DNA of 64,000 nucleotides from Segetibacter aerophilus. Lineage in GTDB: Bacteria; Bacteroidota; Bacteroidia; Chitinophagales; Chitinophagaceae. Of the stretch, positions 26,023 to 35,313 are shown piece after piece. A program made the position numbers and the translations under genes. Location: NCBI RefSeq assembly GCF_007991655.1, contig NZ_BJYT01000007.1, positions 1 through 64,000 of the forward strand, read 5' to 3'. The notes under the pieces were generated by a model. That model did not search any database. It had not been told where the DNA came from and was given only the letters and a program-made list of their open reading frames with translations. Position 1 is the stretch's first letter. Each line of letters starts with the position of its first letter.

Positions 26023-27108
26023 ATGAATAAAAATCACTACGTAGCAATTATCGCCGGCGGAATTGGCAGTAGATTTTGGCCAAAAAGCAGGGTTGGCTAT
26101 CCGAAACAATTCCTTGATATTTTAAATACAGGAAAAACGCTCATTCAACAAACCTTCGAACGGTTCGAACGCTTTGTACCAAAAGAGAACATATTTGTTG
26201 TTACGTCTAATGAGTATGTAGAAATTGTAAAGGAGCAATTACCTCAAATGCCGGAGGAAAATATCGTAGCTGAACCAAGCCGAAAAAATACAGCTCCTTG
26301 TATTGCTTACATATCGTTTAAAGTATCTAATAAAGATCCTGATGCTACCCTCATTATTGCACCAGCAGACCATCTTATTTTAGATACTGAAGGCTTTGAA
26401 AAAACTTGCCAAAAGGCTATCGATTTTGTTGATAAAAATGACTCTCTTGTAACACTTGGCATCAAGCCTACTTACCCAAATACCGGGTACGGATACATTC
26501 AGTATGAAACTGAATCGTCTGTAGAAGACCAAATTTTCAAGGTCCGAACGTTTACAGAGAAACCAAATCTAGAACTTGCTAAAACCTTTCTTGCAAGTGG
26601 TGATTTTTTATGGAACGCAGGTATTTTTATATGGAAAGCTGAAGTCATCATAAAAAGGTTCGAAATGCATGAGCCGGAACTTCATGATATTTTTGCCTCG
26701 GAAAGATATAAGCTAAATACTCCTGAAGAAAAGCAGGCGATTGAAAGAATGTACCCTCAATGTTCGAGTGTTTCTATTGACTACGCTATTATGGAGAAAG
26801 CGGATAACGTGTATGTTATCCCCAGCAGCTTTGGTTGGAGTGATCTTGGAACATGGACCAGCGCATATGATAATCTCGAAAAAGATTATCTCGGTAATGC
26901 TATTGCAGGCGACAAGATAATGGTGATTGACTCTACACAATGTATGATATCAGCCGCTCACAACAAACTACTTGTGTTACAAGGTCTGAATGATTTTATC
27001 ATAGTTGACACAGAAGACGTATTGCTGATTTGTAAAAAAGATAAAGAACAGGAAATAAAAGAATATGTAGCTGAAGTTAAAAGAAACATCGGCGATAAGA
27101 ATTTATAG
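26023..27108 (+). CDS. manC: mannose-1-phosphate guanylyltransferase
   Basis: A 361-residue enzyme making GDP-mannose from mannose-1-phosphate and GTP. The nucleotidyltransferase signature IIAGGIGSRFWPKSR lies at residues 10-24. Others are EPSRKNTAPCIAY, IIAPADHLI, PNTGYGYIQ, KPNLELAKTFLASGDFLWNAGIF and SSFGWSDLGTW. It lacks the C-terminal phosphomannose-isomerase domain of bifunctional ManC. It is co-directional with kdsD and followed by a hairpin. Confidence 0.94.
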   Translation: MNKNHYVAIIAGGIGSRFWPKSRVGYPKQFLDILNTGKTLIQQTFERFERFVPKENIFVVTSNEYVEIVKEQLPQMPEENIVAEPSRKNTAPCIAYISFKVSNKDPDATLIIAPADHLILDTEGFEKTCQKAIDFVDKNDSLVTLGIKPTYPNTGYGYIQYETESSVEDQIFKVRTFTEKPNLELAKTFLASGDFLWNAGIFIWKAEVIIKRFEMHEPELHDIFASERYKLNTPEEKQAIERMYPQCSSVSIDYAIMEKADNVYVIPSSFGWSDLGTWTSAYDNLEKDYLGNAIAGDKIMVIDSTQCMISAAHNKLLVLQGLNDFIIVDTEDVLLICKKDKEQEIKEYVAEVKRNIGDKNL

Positions 27109-27132
27109 AAATCTCTTAATAATTTTTTCACC

Positions 27133-27163
27133 AAGCTATTCAAGTATTTGGATAGCTTTTTTA
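27133..27163 (+). terminator. terminator of kdsD-manC
   Basis: AAGCTATTC (27133-27141) pairs with GGATAGCTT (27150-27158) and is followed by a T-run, 25 bp after the manC stop. Confidence 0.8.
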
Positions 27164-27258
27164 TTGAATAGTATTTTCAAAAAAGGACATCTATTTCTCT
27201 CCTGACTTTGATAACTGCCAATATGTAGTTAAATGATTTTATTTCACCTGATAGAATT

Positions 27259-28056
27259 ATGGGCTATTGTAATATTGAACATAAAACGCCTGTATTGTTT
27301 CGATTTTTATATTCATTCTTACTGATACTATCTATACCCCTAATAGGTACATCACAAATTATGACAATTAGTGGAACAGTCTATGACATCACTAAAAAAA
27401 CTCCAATAGAGTCAGTGAGTGTCTTAAGCACCTCAGGTAAAGGAACAGTAACTGACTCACTTGGGCACTACTTTATAACAGTAAGTGAAAAAGACTCCAT
27501 TTACTTTTCTTACTTAAACAAGCCAACTCCAAAATACCCAGTTGCAACTATTGCAAATCCCGGTGCGTTTGATATTTCAATAATGCGAAAAGTGCAGCAA
27601 TTACCTTCCGTGTTTGTAAAGCAGAGGAACTATCGCTTGGACTCTTTGCAGAACAGGGCTGATTATGCTAAAATTTTCAATTTTCAAAAGCCTGGAATAA
27701 GCTCGTCAATGAACCCAAACCCGGGTGGAATGGCGAGCATTGGTGTGGATCTGGACGAGCTTATAAATATGTTCAAGTTTAGGAAGAATAAAAGAACACT
27801 TGCCTTTCAGCGTAGACTAGTGAGTGAAGAGCAGGAGAAATTTATAAGTCATCGTTTCAACAAAGGATTAGTTAAAAAACTTACAGGGTTAAATGCTCCC
27901 GAGATAGATAGTTTCATGGCAGAATTCAGACCAACCCTTGAGATGACCCAACAATTTAATGATCTTGAATTTGGGCAATTTATAGTAGAGGCTTACAAAT
28001 ATTACAAAGCTGGAATTAAGATAAACAAAACCGTTTTTAGAAGAGAATATCCATAA
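27259..28056 (+). CDS. carboxypeptidase-regulatory-like domain protein
   Basis: A 265-residue secreted protein. A hydrophobic signal segment (FLYSFLLILSIPLIGTSQ) is followed by a CarboxypepD-regulatory-like beta domain (MTISGTVYDITKKTPIESVS, GTVTDSLGHYFITVS). The second half is helical and unrecognised (DLDELINMFKFRKNKRTLAF, FRPTLEMTQQFNDLEFGQF). The type is frequent in Bacteroidota, where it is likely periplasmic or outer-membrane associated. No TonB barrel follows. The role is unknown. Confidence 0.75.
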   Translation: MGYCNIEHKTPVLFRFLYSFLLILSIPLIGTSQIMTISGTVYDITKKTPIESVSVLSTSGKGTVTDSLGHYFITVSEKDSIYFSYLNKPTPKYPVATIANPGAFDISIMRKVQQLPSVFVKQRNYRLDSLQNRADYAKIFNFQKPGISSSMNPNPGGMASIGVDLDELINMFKFRKNKRTLAFQRRLVSEEQEKFISHRFNKGLVKKLTGLNAPEIDSFMAEFRPTLEMTQQFNDLEFGQFIVEAYKYYKAGIKINKTVFRREYP

Positions 28057-28074
28057 GAGTTAAACCCCTTTTGT

Positions 28075-28662
28075 TTAAAAATTATTCTGGTCATCGTTCT
28101 CTCTCAAATTCTCCATTCTATCTCCTCCAAGACTGTAGTAACTATTTTCCTCATCGCCTTGTCCCAACGCATCTTCGCCATTCATATCTGCGTCAGGAAC
28201 ATCTAAGTCTTTTCCCGTTACCGGTTGCCATCCCCTTGCTTTCAGTTGTTCGTCTTCATCCATATCCATATCCTGGTCTCGATCGCCTAACATTGCAAGA
28301 TCTTCGGCAGTAACATCTGCCTCGTTTCCCGGAACCATTTCAATATCCTCCCCTTCTTCTTCCGGAACCTGAGTAAAGTCCGGCTCTAATTCAGGAGTGC
28401 CTTCTATGTTCTTTATATGATCTGAAGGTATCGTATGTGAGCGAGTAAGATTTTCTACATCGATATCCACCCTTTCGGTATAATTATCAGGATTTAAAAT
28501 ATCGTCTTTAGCAGGATAATGAGGGTAACCGGGAAAATCCTGGTCTATTTTCTCGTCATTTGATTCCTGTACTTCATCAGGAGTATTGATTACTTCTTCA
28601 GGATCATTTGTAGCCGGCTGCGGTTTACCATTTGTTTCTTTAGGATCAGATTGAATTGACAT
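28075..28662 (-). CDS. acidic disordered protein
   Basis: A 195-residue, very acidic protein with runs of Asp and Glu (DRDQDMDMDEDEQLKARG) and no signal peptide or hydrophobic core. Conserved-looking pieces are FPGYPHYPAKDDILNPDNY and ENSYYSLGGDRMENL, the latter recurring in small acidic proteins of related bacteria as far as I recall. It is probably intrinsically disordered. Function unknown. It is convergent with the preceding gene. Confidence 0.65.
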   Translation of the reverse strand: MSIQSDPKETNGKPQPATNDPEEVINTPDEVQESNDEKIDQDFPGYPHYPAKDDILNPDNYTERVDIDVENLTRSHTIPSDHIKNIEGTPELEPDFTQVPEEEGEDIEMVPGNEADVTAEDLAMLGDRDQDMDMDEDEQLKARGWQPVTGKDLDVPDADMNGEDALGQGDEENSYYSLGGDRMENLRENDDQNNF

Positions 28663-28882
28663 ATTGAATTGTTTTTTAAGAAGATATAAAAAGAATGTGC
28701 CGTATTGGAATTAGCGGTTGTTCCTTGTGCACCAGTTAATACAATTACAATTGCCTGCCGATACTAAGGAGTAGTTTGGACGGGATTTTTAATTGATGTC
28801 TGTTACTATTACTTCCACATTTTTTAAAACAATTTCTGCTGGCACACTTTATGAAAATAAGTTATCTATAAAAATATTTAAT

Positions 28883-29266
28883 ATGAAAGTTATAAGCACG
28901 AAAACACACGGAGTATTAGACTACCTGATGGGGATATTATTGATTGCTTCTCCATGGATTTTTGGTTTTGCAAATGGTGGAGCAGAACAATGGATCCCAA
29001 TAATTGTAGGCGCAGGAGCACTTGTCTATAGCCTGATGACGAACTATGAAATGGGTGTTGTTAAAACATTGTCAATGAAAACTCACCTAACGCTGGATTT
29101 AATGGCGGGAATCTTACTAGCCGCGTCACCATGGATTTTTGGTTTTTCTGACAGGGTGAGTACCCCTCATCTTATTTTAGGTCTGTTAGAAATCGGAGCA
29201 TCTCTTGTGACTAAAACAACACCATCTGGAAGTTTCAAAACAGCAAACCACAGCCACGCAGTGTAG
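28883..29266 (+). CDS. SPW-repeat membrane protein
   Basis: A 127-residue membrane protein with two SPW repeats: GVLDYLMGILLIASPWIFGF and LTLDLMAGILLAASPWIFGF, each with the Ser-Pro-Trp core, giving four helices. The ATG 28883 start (MKVISTKTHG) is preferred to the longer frame from 28793, because the extra 30 residues do not look like the family. Function unknown. A strong terminator follows. Confidence 0.85.
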   Translation: MKVISTKTHGVLDYLMGILLIASPWIFGFANGGAEQWIPIIVGAGALVYSLMTNYEMGVVKTLSMKTHLTLDLMAGILLAASPWIFGFSDRVSTPHLILGLLEIGASLVTKTTPSGSFKTANHSHAV

Positions 29267-29290
29267 TCTAGTTAGTTGAAAATTAATACG

Positions 29291-29319
29291 AAGAGGGCTT
29301 TCCGGCCCTCTTTTTTTTA
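29291..29319 (+). terminator. rho-independent terminator
   Basis: AAGAGGGC (29291-29298) and GCCCTCTT (29305-29312), followed by eight T. Confidence 0.9.
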
Positions 29320-29373
29320 TACCTGTGGCATGCTTTTGTGAAACAATACAACGGAAAATAATACTTACGTTAC

Positions 29374-30363
29374 ATGAAAACTATGCAAGTACCATCTAAT
29401 CTTTTCACCGTTGCACCAGGAGTATGGGGTAGAAAAGATCTCTTCGTCAACTTCTTTACCGTACAAGACCTTGTAACAGATCAGTGGGTGCTGGTGGATA
29501 CTGGCTTGAAATGGTCTGCACCAAAAATAAAGGAGATGGCCGCCTACCTGTTTGGAAACGAAAGTGTGCCGAAAGCAATCATATTAACTCACGGTCATTT
29601 TGATCATGTGGGATCAGTTATAAAACTAGCCGAAGAATGGGATGTGCCTGTGTATGCTCATCACTTGGAAATTCCTTACCTAACGGGGCACTCTGATTAC
29701 CCCCCACCCGATCCTACAGTTGGTGGTGGTTTAATGGCAAGAATGGCCTTCTTGTATCCAAAAAGCCCTATTAACGTTTGGAGGTTTTTAAGAGTTTTAC
29801 CGTCAGACGGTAAAATTCCTGTGTTGCCTGAGTGGCGTGACCTCCACACACCGGGACATGCGCCTGGCCACATCAGTCTTTTTAGAGATAGCGATAGCGT
29901 ATTAATTGCTGGTGATGCCTTTGTTACAACAAGACAAGAATCGGCAATATCCGTAATGCTGCAAACAAAAGTTATTTCCGGACCTCCGAAATACTTTACC
30001 TGTGATTGGGATGCAGCAAAAAAATCTGTAGATGAGCTAGTCAACCTTCATCCGAAAACGGCTGCGACAGGACATGGAATGCCAATGCGAGGAAAGGAAT
30101 TAAAGAAAGCTTTGAACGATTTGCAGCATGATTTCGAAGAGAAGTCAATACCCGCTCAAGGAAGGTATATTCCTAATCCGGCTATAACAAATGCAAATGG
30201 AGTAATGTATGTACCACCAAAAAAATACGACAAGAACGAATTAGCTATAAGGGCGTTCGCAGTTACTACCATGTTGGTCGTTGGCTTCATGTGGAAAACA
30301 TTTAAAAAGAATAAAAGGATCAGACAGAATGAGGCTCTATTAGAAGTGGAATATAACTATTAG
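29374..30363 (+). CDS. MBL-fold metallo-hydrolase
   Basis: A 329-residue metallo-beta-lactamase-fold hydrolase. The metal motif is LTHGHFDHVGS (HxHxDH), with later ligands in HTPGHAPGHISLF and AGDAFVTT (Asp) and TGHGMPM (His). A membrane-type segment near the C-terminus (AFAVTTMLVVGFMWK) may anchor it. It may be a hydrolase of a thioester or lactone. The substrate is unknown. It has no apparent operon partner; a hairpin follows. Confidence 0.85.
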   Translation: MKTMQVPSNLFTVAPGVWGRKDLFVNFFTVQDLVTDQWVLVDTGLKWSAPKIKEMAAYLFGNESVPKAIILTHGHFDHVGSVIKLAEEWDVPVYAHHLEIPYLTGHSDYPPPDPTVGGGLMARMAFLYPKSPINVWRFLRVLPSDGKIPVLPEWRDLHTPGHAPGHISLFRDSDSVLIAGDAFVTTRQESAISVMLQTKVISGPPKYFTCDWDAAKKSVDELVNLHPKTAATGHGMPMRGKELKKALNDLQHDFEEKSIPAQGRYIPNPAITNANGVMYVPPKKYDKNELAIRAFAVTTMLVVGFMWKTFKKNKRIRQNEALLEVEYNY

Positions 30364-30401
30364 CATTTCTGTAGTTTAAACTGAACCACAGTAGTTTAAA
30401 T

Positions 30402-30434
30402 GAAAAAGGCAGCCTTTTTAAGACTGCCATTTTT
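30402..30434. terminator. convergent terminator
   Basis: AAAAAGGCAG ... CTGCCATTTTT (stem GGCAG at 30408-30412 and CTGCC at 30424-30428 with flanking A/T runs) between the stops of the MBL gene and nadA. Confidence 0.65.
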
Positions 30435-30454
30435 ATTTTAAAAACATTTAAAGC

Positions 30455-31462
30455 TTAACCTAACAAACCTGCAGCCCTGCTTATTTCCAGCATACGGTCT
30501 ATCGGTTTTTTTGCTGCCACCCTCAGTTCTTCGTCCATTAAAATTTCAGGCGTTTCGTACTCCATACACAAATACAACTTCTCGATAGAATTCAGTTTCA
30601 TATAAGGACAATCATTGCAAGCACAACCGTTATTAGGCGGTGCCGGAATAAAAGTCTTGTAAGGGGCATCTTTCTGCATTTGATGTAAAATGCCCGTTTC
30701 TGTAGCTACAATAAATTCCTCAGTTTTGTCTGTAACTGCGTATTTAAGAAGTTGCGTGGTACTACCAACAAAATCTGCAATCCTAAGTACAGCTTCCTCA
30801 CATTCAGGGTGGGCTATAACCTTTGCATTAGGATGACGAACCTTAAGCTTTGTAATTTTTTCAAGACTAAATATTTGGTGCACCATGCATGCACCACTCC
30901 ACAGCAACATATCGCGACCGGTCTTCTTATTAAGATACCCGCCCAAGTTTTTATCCGGAGCGAAAATTATCTTCTGCTCCTTTGGTAAACTATTTAGAAT
31001 TGCTTCAGCATTACTACTGGTGCAGATAATATCGCTCAATGCTTTAATATCTGAGGTGCAGTTGATGTAGCTAATCACCAGGTGATCGGGATGTTTTTCC
31101 TTGAAGGCCTTAAACAGACCGGCAGGAGCGCTGTCTGCCAGAGAACAACCAGCTTTGAGGTCAGGCAATACAACCTTTTTGGTTGGATTCAAGATCTTTG
31201 CAGTTTCGGCCATAAAATGCACACCTGCAAAAACAATCATATCCGCATTTGTTGATTGTGCCTTTTGGGCCAACCCCAAACTATCACCTAAAAAATCTGC
31301 CACGTCTTGTATATCTCCGTCCACATAATAATGGGCAAGAACGATTGCATTTTTTTCTTTTTTCAATCTTTCGATTTCTGCAAACAAATCCATTTGCACG
31401 TCTAACTCTATATCTAAAAAGCCCTTTTCTACGACTTTACTTTTGGCTTCAGCTATGTTCAT
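30455..31462 (-). CDS. nadA: quinolinate synthase
   Basis: A 335-residue [4Fe-4S] enzyme that condenses iminoaspartate with dihydroxyacetone phosphate in de novo NAD synthesis. Family blocks are [41 protein letters not shown] (first Cys), [11 protein letters not shown] (second) and [13 protein letters not shown] (third). Length is normal. nadB and nadC are not in the window. The start ATG 31462 is preceded by a minus-strand -7-like element at 31565-31558. Confidence 0.95.
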   Translation of the reverse strand: MNIAEAKSKVVEKGFLDIELDVQMDLFAEIERLKKEKNAIVLAHYYVDGDIQDVADFLGDSLGLAQKAQSTNADMIVFAGVHFMAETAKILNPTKKVVLPDLKAGCSLADSAPAGLFKAFKEKHPDHLVISYINCTSDIKALSDIICTSSNAEAILNSLPKEQKIIFAPDKNLGGYLNKKTGRDMLLWSGACMVHQIFSLEKITKLKVRHPNAKVIAHPECEEAVLRIADFVGSTTQLLKYAVTDKTEEFIVATETGILHQMQKDAPYKTFIPAPPNNGCACNDCPYMKLNSIEKLYLCMEYETPEILMDEELRVAAKKPIDRMLEISRAAGLLG

Positions 31463-31557
31463 AACTCTTGTATTAGATTCTTTAATACATTATTTATAAA
31501 TAAACCTATTACTACTACAGATGTGAATAGCGGGATAACTTTTATTTATATTATTTG

Positions 31558-31565
31558 CAAATTTA
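31558..31565 (-). promoter_or_regulatory. -7 promoter element of nadA
   Basis: TAAATTTG on the minus strand, matching TAnnTTTG, 95 bases before the nadA ATG. No clear -33 element. Confidence 0.4.
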
Positions 31566-31996
31566 AAAGTTCTCGTTTATCCACGCTTATACACATTGCT
31601 TTCAGATGCATATTATAGTAAAATTAAGGATTGTGGCAGTTTTCTAACAGATGGGGATTGAAAAGAGCGTTGATAAAGAATTGAGTTTTTAGGCAAAAAA
31701 TTCGTGTTAGAAGAAATAGAACAAGTGTCAGAAATGGTAGCAGTTGAAAAGTAATTGAGAAAACGAAGCGAAGTTTCTAGACAAATATCCACCTTGGGAA
31801 AAGGAAATGAGGTAACAATTCCACAGATTTTAGTGTTTTCAACAAGGGACTGTGGAAATTAATAATTTTGAAATCTCACTTTAACTTCTCCGATCAACGT
31901 TATTAACACAAAAATATTGTGCCGCAATTTCTTAAAAGATAGCGCTAATAAGGCTTTTATATACTTTTCCACATTTGTACAAAGAATATATTCCCC

Positions 31997-32004
31997 TATT
32001 TTTG
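31997..32004 (+). promoter_or_regulatory. -7 promoter element of PpiD-like gene
   Basis: TATTTTTG with a TTG at 31975-31977, giving TTG-N19-TATTTTTG, the Bacteroidota -33/-7 layout. It supports ATG 32035 over an in-frame start at 31975 that precedes this promoter. Confidence 0.65.
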
Positions 32005-32034
32005 CCGTCCACTTTTAAAAGTTATATAATAGTT

Positions 32035-34155
32035 ATGTCGGTCATTCAAAAGATCAGGGACAAGTATGCTGCTGTGGTGATTGCGGTGATAGCCCTAAGT
32101 TTAGTTGGTTTCATATTAATGGATGCCTTTGTAGGCCGTGGAAAAGGAGTAGGTAGCCCAGGCGGAGATGTTGGTAAGGTAAATGGCCAAAAGATTGATA
32201 AAAATGATTTCGAGAAAAGAATAACACTACAGCAGGCGATGTATGGAGCACAAGCTCCACCTCGCGAGCAGTTGATTAGCAGTGCATGGGAACAGACCAT
32301 CGATGAGGTCGTAATGAAGCAGGAATATGAGAAAGTAGGATTGCAGTTTACAGCAAAAGAATTAAATGATGTATTGTTTGGCGCAAACCCGCCCCAGTGG
32401 TTAAGCCAGCAGTTTACCGATCCCAAAACTGGCATGTATGATGTAAACCAGGCTAAACAATATTTTGCCCAGATAAAGAAGCAAAAGAACAATCCTAACA
32501 TGGAGATGTTCAACGAGGCTTATATCACTCCAACTATTAATCAAACCCTTCGTGCAAAGTATATGGCTTTACTAAGTGAAAGCTCATACATACCAAAGTG
32601 GATGGCAGAACGTACAATTGCTGATCAGAACGTAGTTGCCCGTTTTTCTTATGTAAACGTTCCTTATTCAAGTATCTCTGATAGTTCAATTAAGGTAACG
32701 GACGACGATGTAAGAGATTATATGAATAAACATAAGGAAGCTTTTGCACAGGATGAAGCAAGTCGCAGTGTTTCTTATGTAACTTTTAACGCTTCGGCTT
32801 CAAGTGCTGACAGCGCTAAAGTGTTAAGCCAACTCAACGGTTTAAAAGGTGAATTTGCAGCAGCAGCAGATCCTGAAACTTATTTAGCGAGGGTAGGTTC
32901 AGAGAACCCTTATTTCAACGGCTATGTTCTTGGTTCTAAATTAATGGTTCCAAACGCGGACACCATAAAGAAATTAGCTAATGGAGAAGTCTTCGGTCCT
33001 TATGTAGATGGAACACACTACACGCTTGCGAAAATGATTGACCGTCGCATGATGCCAGACAGCGTTAAAGTAAGACACATCCTAATTAAGACCGGCGAAA
33101 AAGGACAGACTACTTTACCTGATAGCATAGCTAAATCAAAAATTGACAGTATTGCAAATGCAGCACGTTCAGGAGCTGATTTCAATGCACTTGTATTACA
33201 ATATTCCGACGATGAGGGTAGCAAGAATACCAAAGGTGAATACACCTTTACATCGCAACAGTTTCCCAACCTAAGCAAGGAGTTCGCAGAAACTGCGTTT
33301 TACGGAACCATAGGAGATAAGAAAGTAGTTAAAGTAGAAAACGCTCAATATAGCGGGTACCATTATATCGAGGTGTTGGAACAAAAGAGAATGGAGATGG
33401 CTTACAAAGTAGCCTACCTGGCAAAACCTATCGAAGCAAGCCAGGAAACAATTAATAGTGCAAGTAATCTGGCTGCTCAATTCGCTGCGAACAGCCGCGA
33501 TAAAAAACAATTTGAAGAAAATGCTGCAAAACAAAATCTAACGGTTTTGTCTGCCCCTGAAATCAAACAAAACGATTACCAGGTGGCAGCTTTAGGCGAA
33601 AGCCGCCAGTTCGTCCGCTGGGTTTATGAGAACAAAACAGGCGACGTGAGCGAGCCGCAGGAAATAGGCGATAAGTATGTCGTTGCAATTATAACAGGTA
33701 CCTCAGAAAAAGGTATGATGAGTATTGCGAAAGCACGTGCAACCGCAGAGCCGATTATTCTTAATGAAAAGAAAGCTCAACAAATTATATCAGCTAAATT
33801 CAAAGGTGGAAGCACGATAGAGCAGATAGCACAGGGTGCCGGAGTAAGCGTGCTTCGTGCAGACAGCGTAAGCTTTGCTCAGCCTTTCATTCCTAATATC
33901 GGCAACGAACCAAAAATAGCCGGAGCTGCTTTCAACAAAAGCTTGCAGAATAAAGTAAGTGAGCCAATTGCAGGAAATACAGGTGTTTTTGTAATCAGGG
34001 GAGAAAGTATCACTGCCCTTCCAAATACCAATATGGATGTCGAAGGTCTTCGCAAACAGATGGAGATGCAACAAAAGCAAATGGCAAGTTACCAAAGTGT
34101 AGAAGCTTTGAAGAAAGCCGCTGACGTAAAAGACAACAGGTTCGATTTTTATTAG
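32035..34155 (+). CDS. PpiD/SurA-like periplasmic peptidyl-prolyl isomerase
   Basis: A 706-residue membrane-anchored foldase. Residues 1-35 hold one membrane helix (AAVVIAVIALSLVGFILMDAF), then a SurA-N-like chaperone region (VGKVNGQKIDKNDFEKRITL). A parvulin PPIase domain follows near 345 (VKVRHILIKTG, FNALVLQYSDDEGSKNTKGE, FYGTIGD, SGYHYIEVLEQK). A second degenerate foldase domain may sit towards the C-terminus. It would assist folding of outer-membrane proteins in the periplasm. It has its own promoter and terminator. Confidence 0.9.
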   Translation: MSVIQKIRDKYAAVVIAVIALSLVGFILMDAFVGRGKGVGSPGGDVGKVNGQKIDKNDFEKRITLQQAMYGAQAPPREQLISSAWEQTIDEVVMKQEYEKVGLQFTAKELNDVLFGANPPQWLSQQFTDPKTGMYDVNQAKQYFAQIKKQKNNPNMEMFNEAYITPTINQTLRAKYMALLSESSYIPKWMAERTIADQNVVARFSYVNVPYSSISDSSIKVTDDDVRDYMNKHKEAFAQDEASRSVSYVTFNASASSADSAKVLSQLNGLKGEFAAAADPETYLARVGSENPYFNGYVLGSKLMVPNADTIKKLANGEVFGPYVDGTHYTLAKMIDRRMMPDSVKVRHILIKTGEKGQTTLPDSIAKSKIDSIANAARSGADFNALVLQYSDDEGSKNTKGEYTFTSQQFPNLSKEFAETAFYGTIGDKKVVKVENAQYSGYHYIEVLEQKRMEMAYKVAYLAKPIEASQETINSASNLAAQFAANSRDKKQFEENAAKQNLTVLSAPEIKQNDYQVAALGESRQFVRWVYENKTGDVSEPQEIGDKYVVAIITGTSEKGMMSIAKARATAEPIILNEKKAQQIISAKFKGGSTIEQIAQGAGVSVLRADSVSFAQPFIPNIGNEPKIAGAAFNKSLQNKVSEPIAGNTGVFVIRGESITALPNTNMDVEGLRKQMEMQQKQMASYQSVEALKKAADVKDNRFDFY

Positions 34156-34175
34156 TAGTTCAAATTTTATAGTCG

Positions 34176-34203
34176 AAGCCCTGCCTTTTGGCGGGGCTTT
34201 TTT
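34176..34203 (+). terminator. rho-independent terminator of PpiD-like gene
   Basis: AAGCCCTGCC-tttt-GGCGGGGCTT followed by T-run, ending near 34203. One G-U type mismatch in the stem. Confidence 0.88.
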
Positions 34204-34263
34204 GTTGACACTTGTCTACCGTGATTTTTTAAATTTTTGTTCACCAGCATTTATTCCGCATGT

Positions 34264-34290
34264 CACTTTTGTTGCGACGCTCCATTCAAC
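34264..34290 (-). repeat. interspersed intergenic repeat, copy B
   Basis: On the minus strand GGAGCGTCGCAACAAAAGTG, with upstream bases like copy A (GTTGAA, TGAATGAAG). Divergent family member. Confidence 0.4.
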
Positions 34291-34448
34291 AGTTGTTCTT
34301 CATTCAACTTTTAGCGATCAAAGAAGTACACGTACTGCCTCAAATTCTGACAGATTGAATGTTTTAGGCACGAATATCCAAAAACCCAAAATTTCGGATA
34401 TAGAAACTAGAAACGGGTAACCGGCACTACGTAACTAATACTATTTTG

Positions 34449-34456
34449 TAACTTTG
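34449..34456 (+). promoter_or_regulatory. -7 promoter element of DUF2480 gene
   Basis: TAACTTTG, full consensus match, ending 7 bases before the ATG at 34464; predicts a very short or absent leader. Confidence 0.55.
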
Positions 34457-34463
34457 TTTTTGT

Positions 34464-34970
34464 ATGGAAAATGTAATTATTAATAAAGTTGCTGAAAGTG
34501 CACTTACCTCTATAGACCTCGAAGAATATTATCCGAAAGGCGAAACCGCAGTTTTCGATTTGAAAGATCATTTGTTCATGGGATTGATCTTAAAAGAAAA
34601 AGATTTCAGAGCCGCGTTGCAAACATATGATTGGGAACAGTTCCGGGATAAGAACGTGGCTATTACTTGTTCAGCTGATGCAATTATTCCAATGTGGGCA
34701 TATATGCTTGTTGCAAGTAACCTTCAACCTGTTGCCAAAGAAGTTGTTTATGGTGAAGAAAAAGATATTCTCAAAACCTTGTTATTAAGAAATCTTGCAA
34801 CAATAAAAGGTGAAGAGTATACTGATAAGAGAGTGGTTGTAAAAGGATGCGGAGATGTTGCCATTCCGGAGGCAGCTTATGTGGAGATTACGAACAAACT
34901 CCGTCCGTATGTGAAAAGCATTATGTATGGGGAGCCTTGCAGTACCGTTCCTATCTTTAAAAGAAAATAA
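34464..34970 (+). CDS. DUF2480 family protein
   Basis: A 168-residue cytoplasmic protein of the DUF2480 family, known mostly in Bacteroidota and of unknown function. Recognisable parts are INKVAESALTSIDLEEYYP, DLKDHLFMGLILKEKDFR, CSADAIIPMWAYMLVAS and VVVKGCGDVAIPEAAYVEI, close to the family pattern. It starts a three-gene run with the MmcQ/YjbR and Dabb genes, spaced by 3 and 10 bp, so probably one transcript. Confidence 0.88.
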   Translation: MENVIINKVAESALTSIDLEEYYPKGETAVFDLKDHLFMGLILKEKDFRAALQTYDWEQFRDKNVAITCSADAIIPMWAYMLVASNLQPVAKEVVYGEEKDILKTLLLRNLATIKGEEYTDKRVVVKGCGDVAIPEAAYVEITNKLRPYVKSIMYGEPCSTVPIFKRK

Positions 34971-34973
34971 CAG

Positions 34974-35303
34974 ATGGATATTGAGCTGCTTCGCGACTAC
35001 TGCTTAGCAAAACCGGCGGTCGAAGAATGTTTTCCCTTTGGACCGGACAACTTGGTTTTTAAGGTAAATGGTAAGATGTTTCTACTTGCGTCAATAGATC
35101 AACAACCTTTGCAGTTCAACGTAAAGTGCGACCCGGAAAAGGCCATTGAGTTAAGGGAACAATATCCATCGATATTACCAGGGTACCATATGAACAAAAA
35201 ATTATGGAACACTGTAATTATAGACGGTTCTTTGTCAACTCAACAGTTAAAAGAATTTATTGATCATTCTTACGAATTGGTAATAAAAGGAAAGAAAAAA
35301 TAA
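34974..35303 (+). CDS. MmcQ/YjbR family protein
   Basis: A 109-residue protein of the YjbR/MmcQ family (CyaY-like fold, DNA-binding proposed). Family features are LRDYCLAKPAVEECFPFGPD near the N-terminus, LVFKVNGKMFLLA, FNVKCDPEKAIELREQYP and YHMNKKLWNTVIIDG. It starts 3 bp after the DUF2480 stop. The molecular role in this family is unsettled. Confidence 0.92.
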   Translation: MDIELLRDYCLAKPAVEECFPFGPDNLVFKVNGKMFLLASIDQQPLQFNVKCDPEKAIELREQYPSILPGYHMNKKLWNTVIIDGSLSTQQLKEFIDHSYELVIKGKKK

Positions 35304-35313
35304 ATCAACACAT

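Larger units (their letters stand above)
31463..32034. other. candidate replication-origin-type region (DnaA-box cluster)
   Basis: A 572-bp AT-rich stretch without a gene between divergent nadA and the PpiD-like gene. It holds a tandem TTATCCACG (31577-31585) and TTATACACA (31587-31595), a third close match TTTTCCACA at 31965-31973, and weaker ones at 31785-31793 and 31851-31859 (minus). TTATnCACA is the consensus DnaA box. Together with parS sites 14 kb away this makes an origin conceivable, not proven. The region also holds the promoters of both flanking genes. Confidence 0.35.
34156..34463. other. 308-bp gap: terminator, repeat copy and promoter
   Basis: Holds the terminator of the PpiD-like gene (34176-34203), repeat copy B (34264-34290), and the DUF2480 promoter. 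A run on the plus strand from 34202 reads as an open frame of 72 codons, but it covers the repeat and resembles nothing, so I do not call it. Confidence 0.6.

Noticed and set aside
31621-31800. Coding remnant (LEEIEQVSEMVAVEK frame) in the origin-like gap
   Set aside because: The frame is only about 15 codons and ends in stops on both sides.
34202-34417. 72-codon open frame in the gap after the PpiD-like gene
   Set aside because: It runs across the terminator and repeat copy B, has no homology signal or start support, and looks like non-coding sequence.
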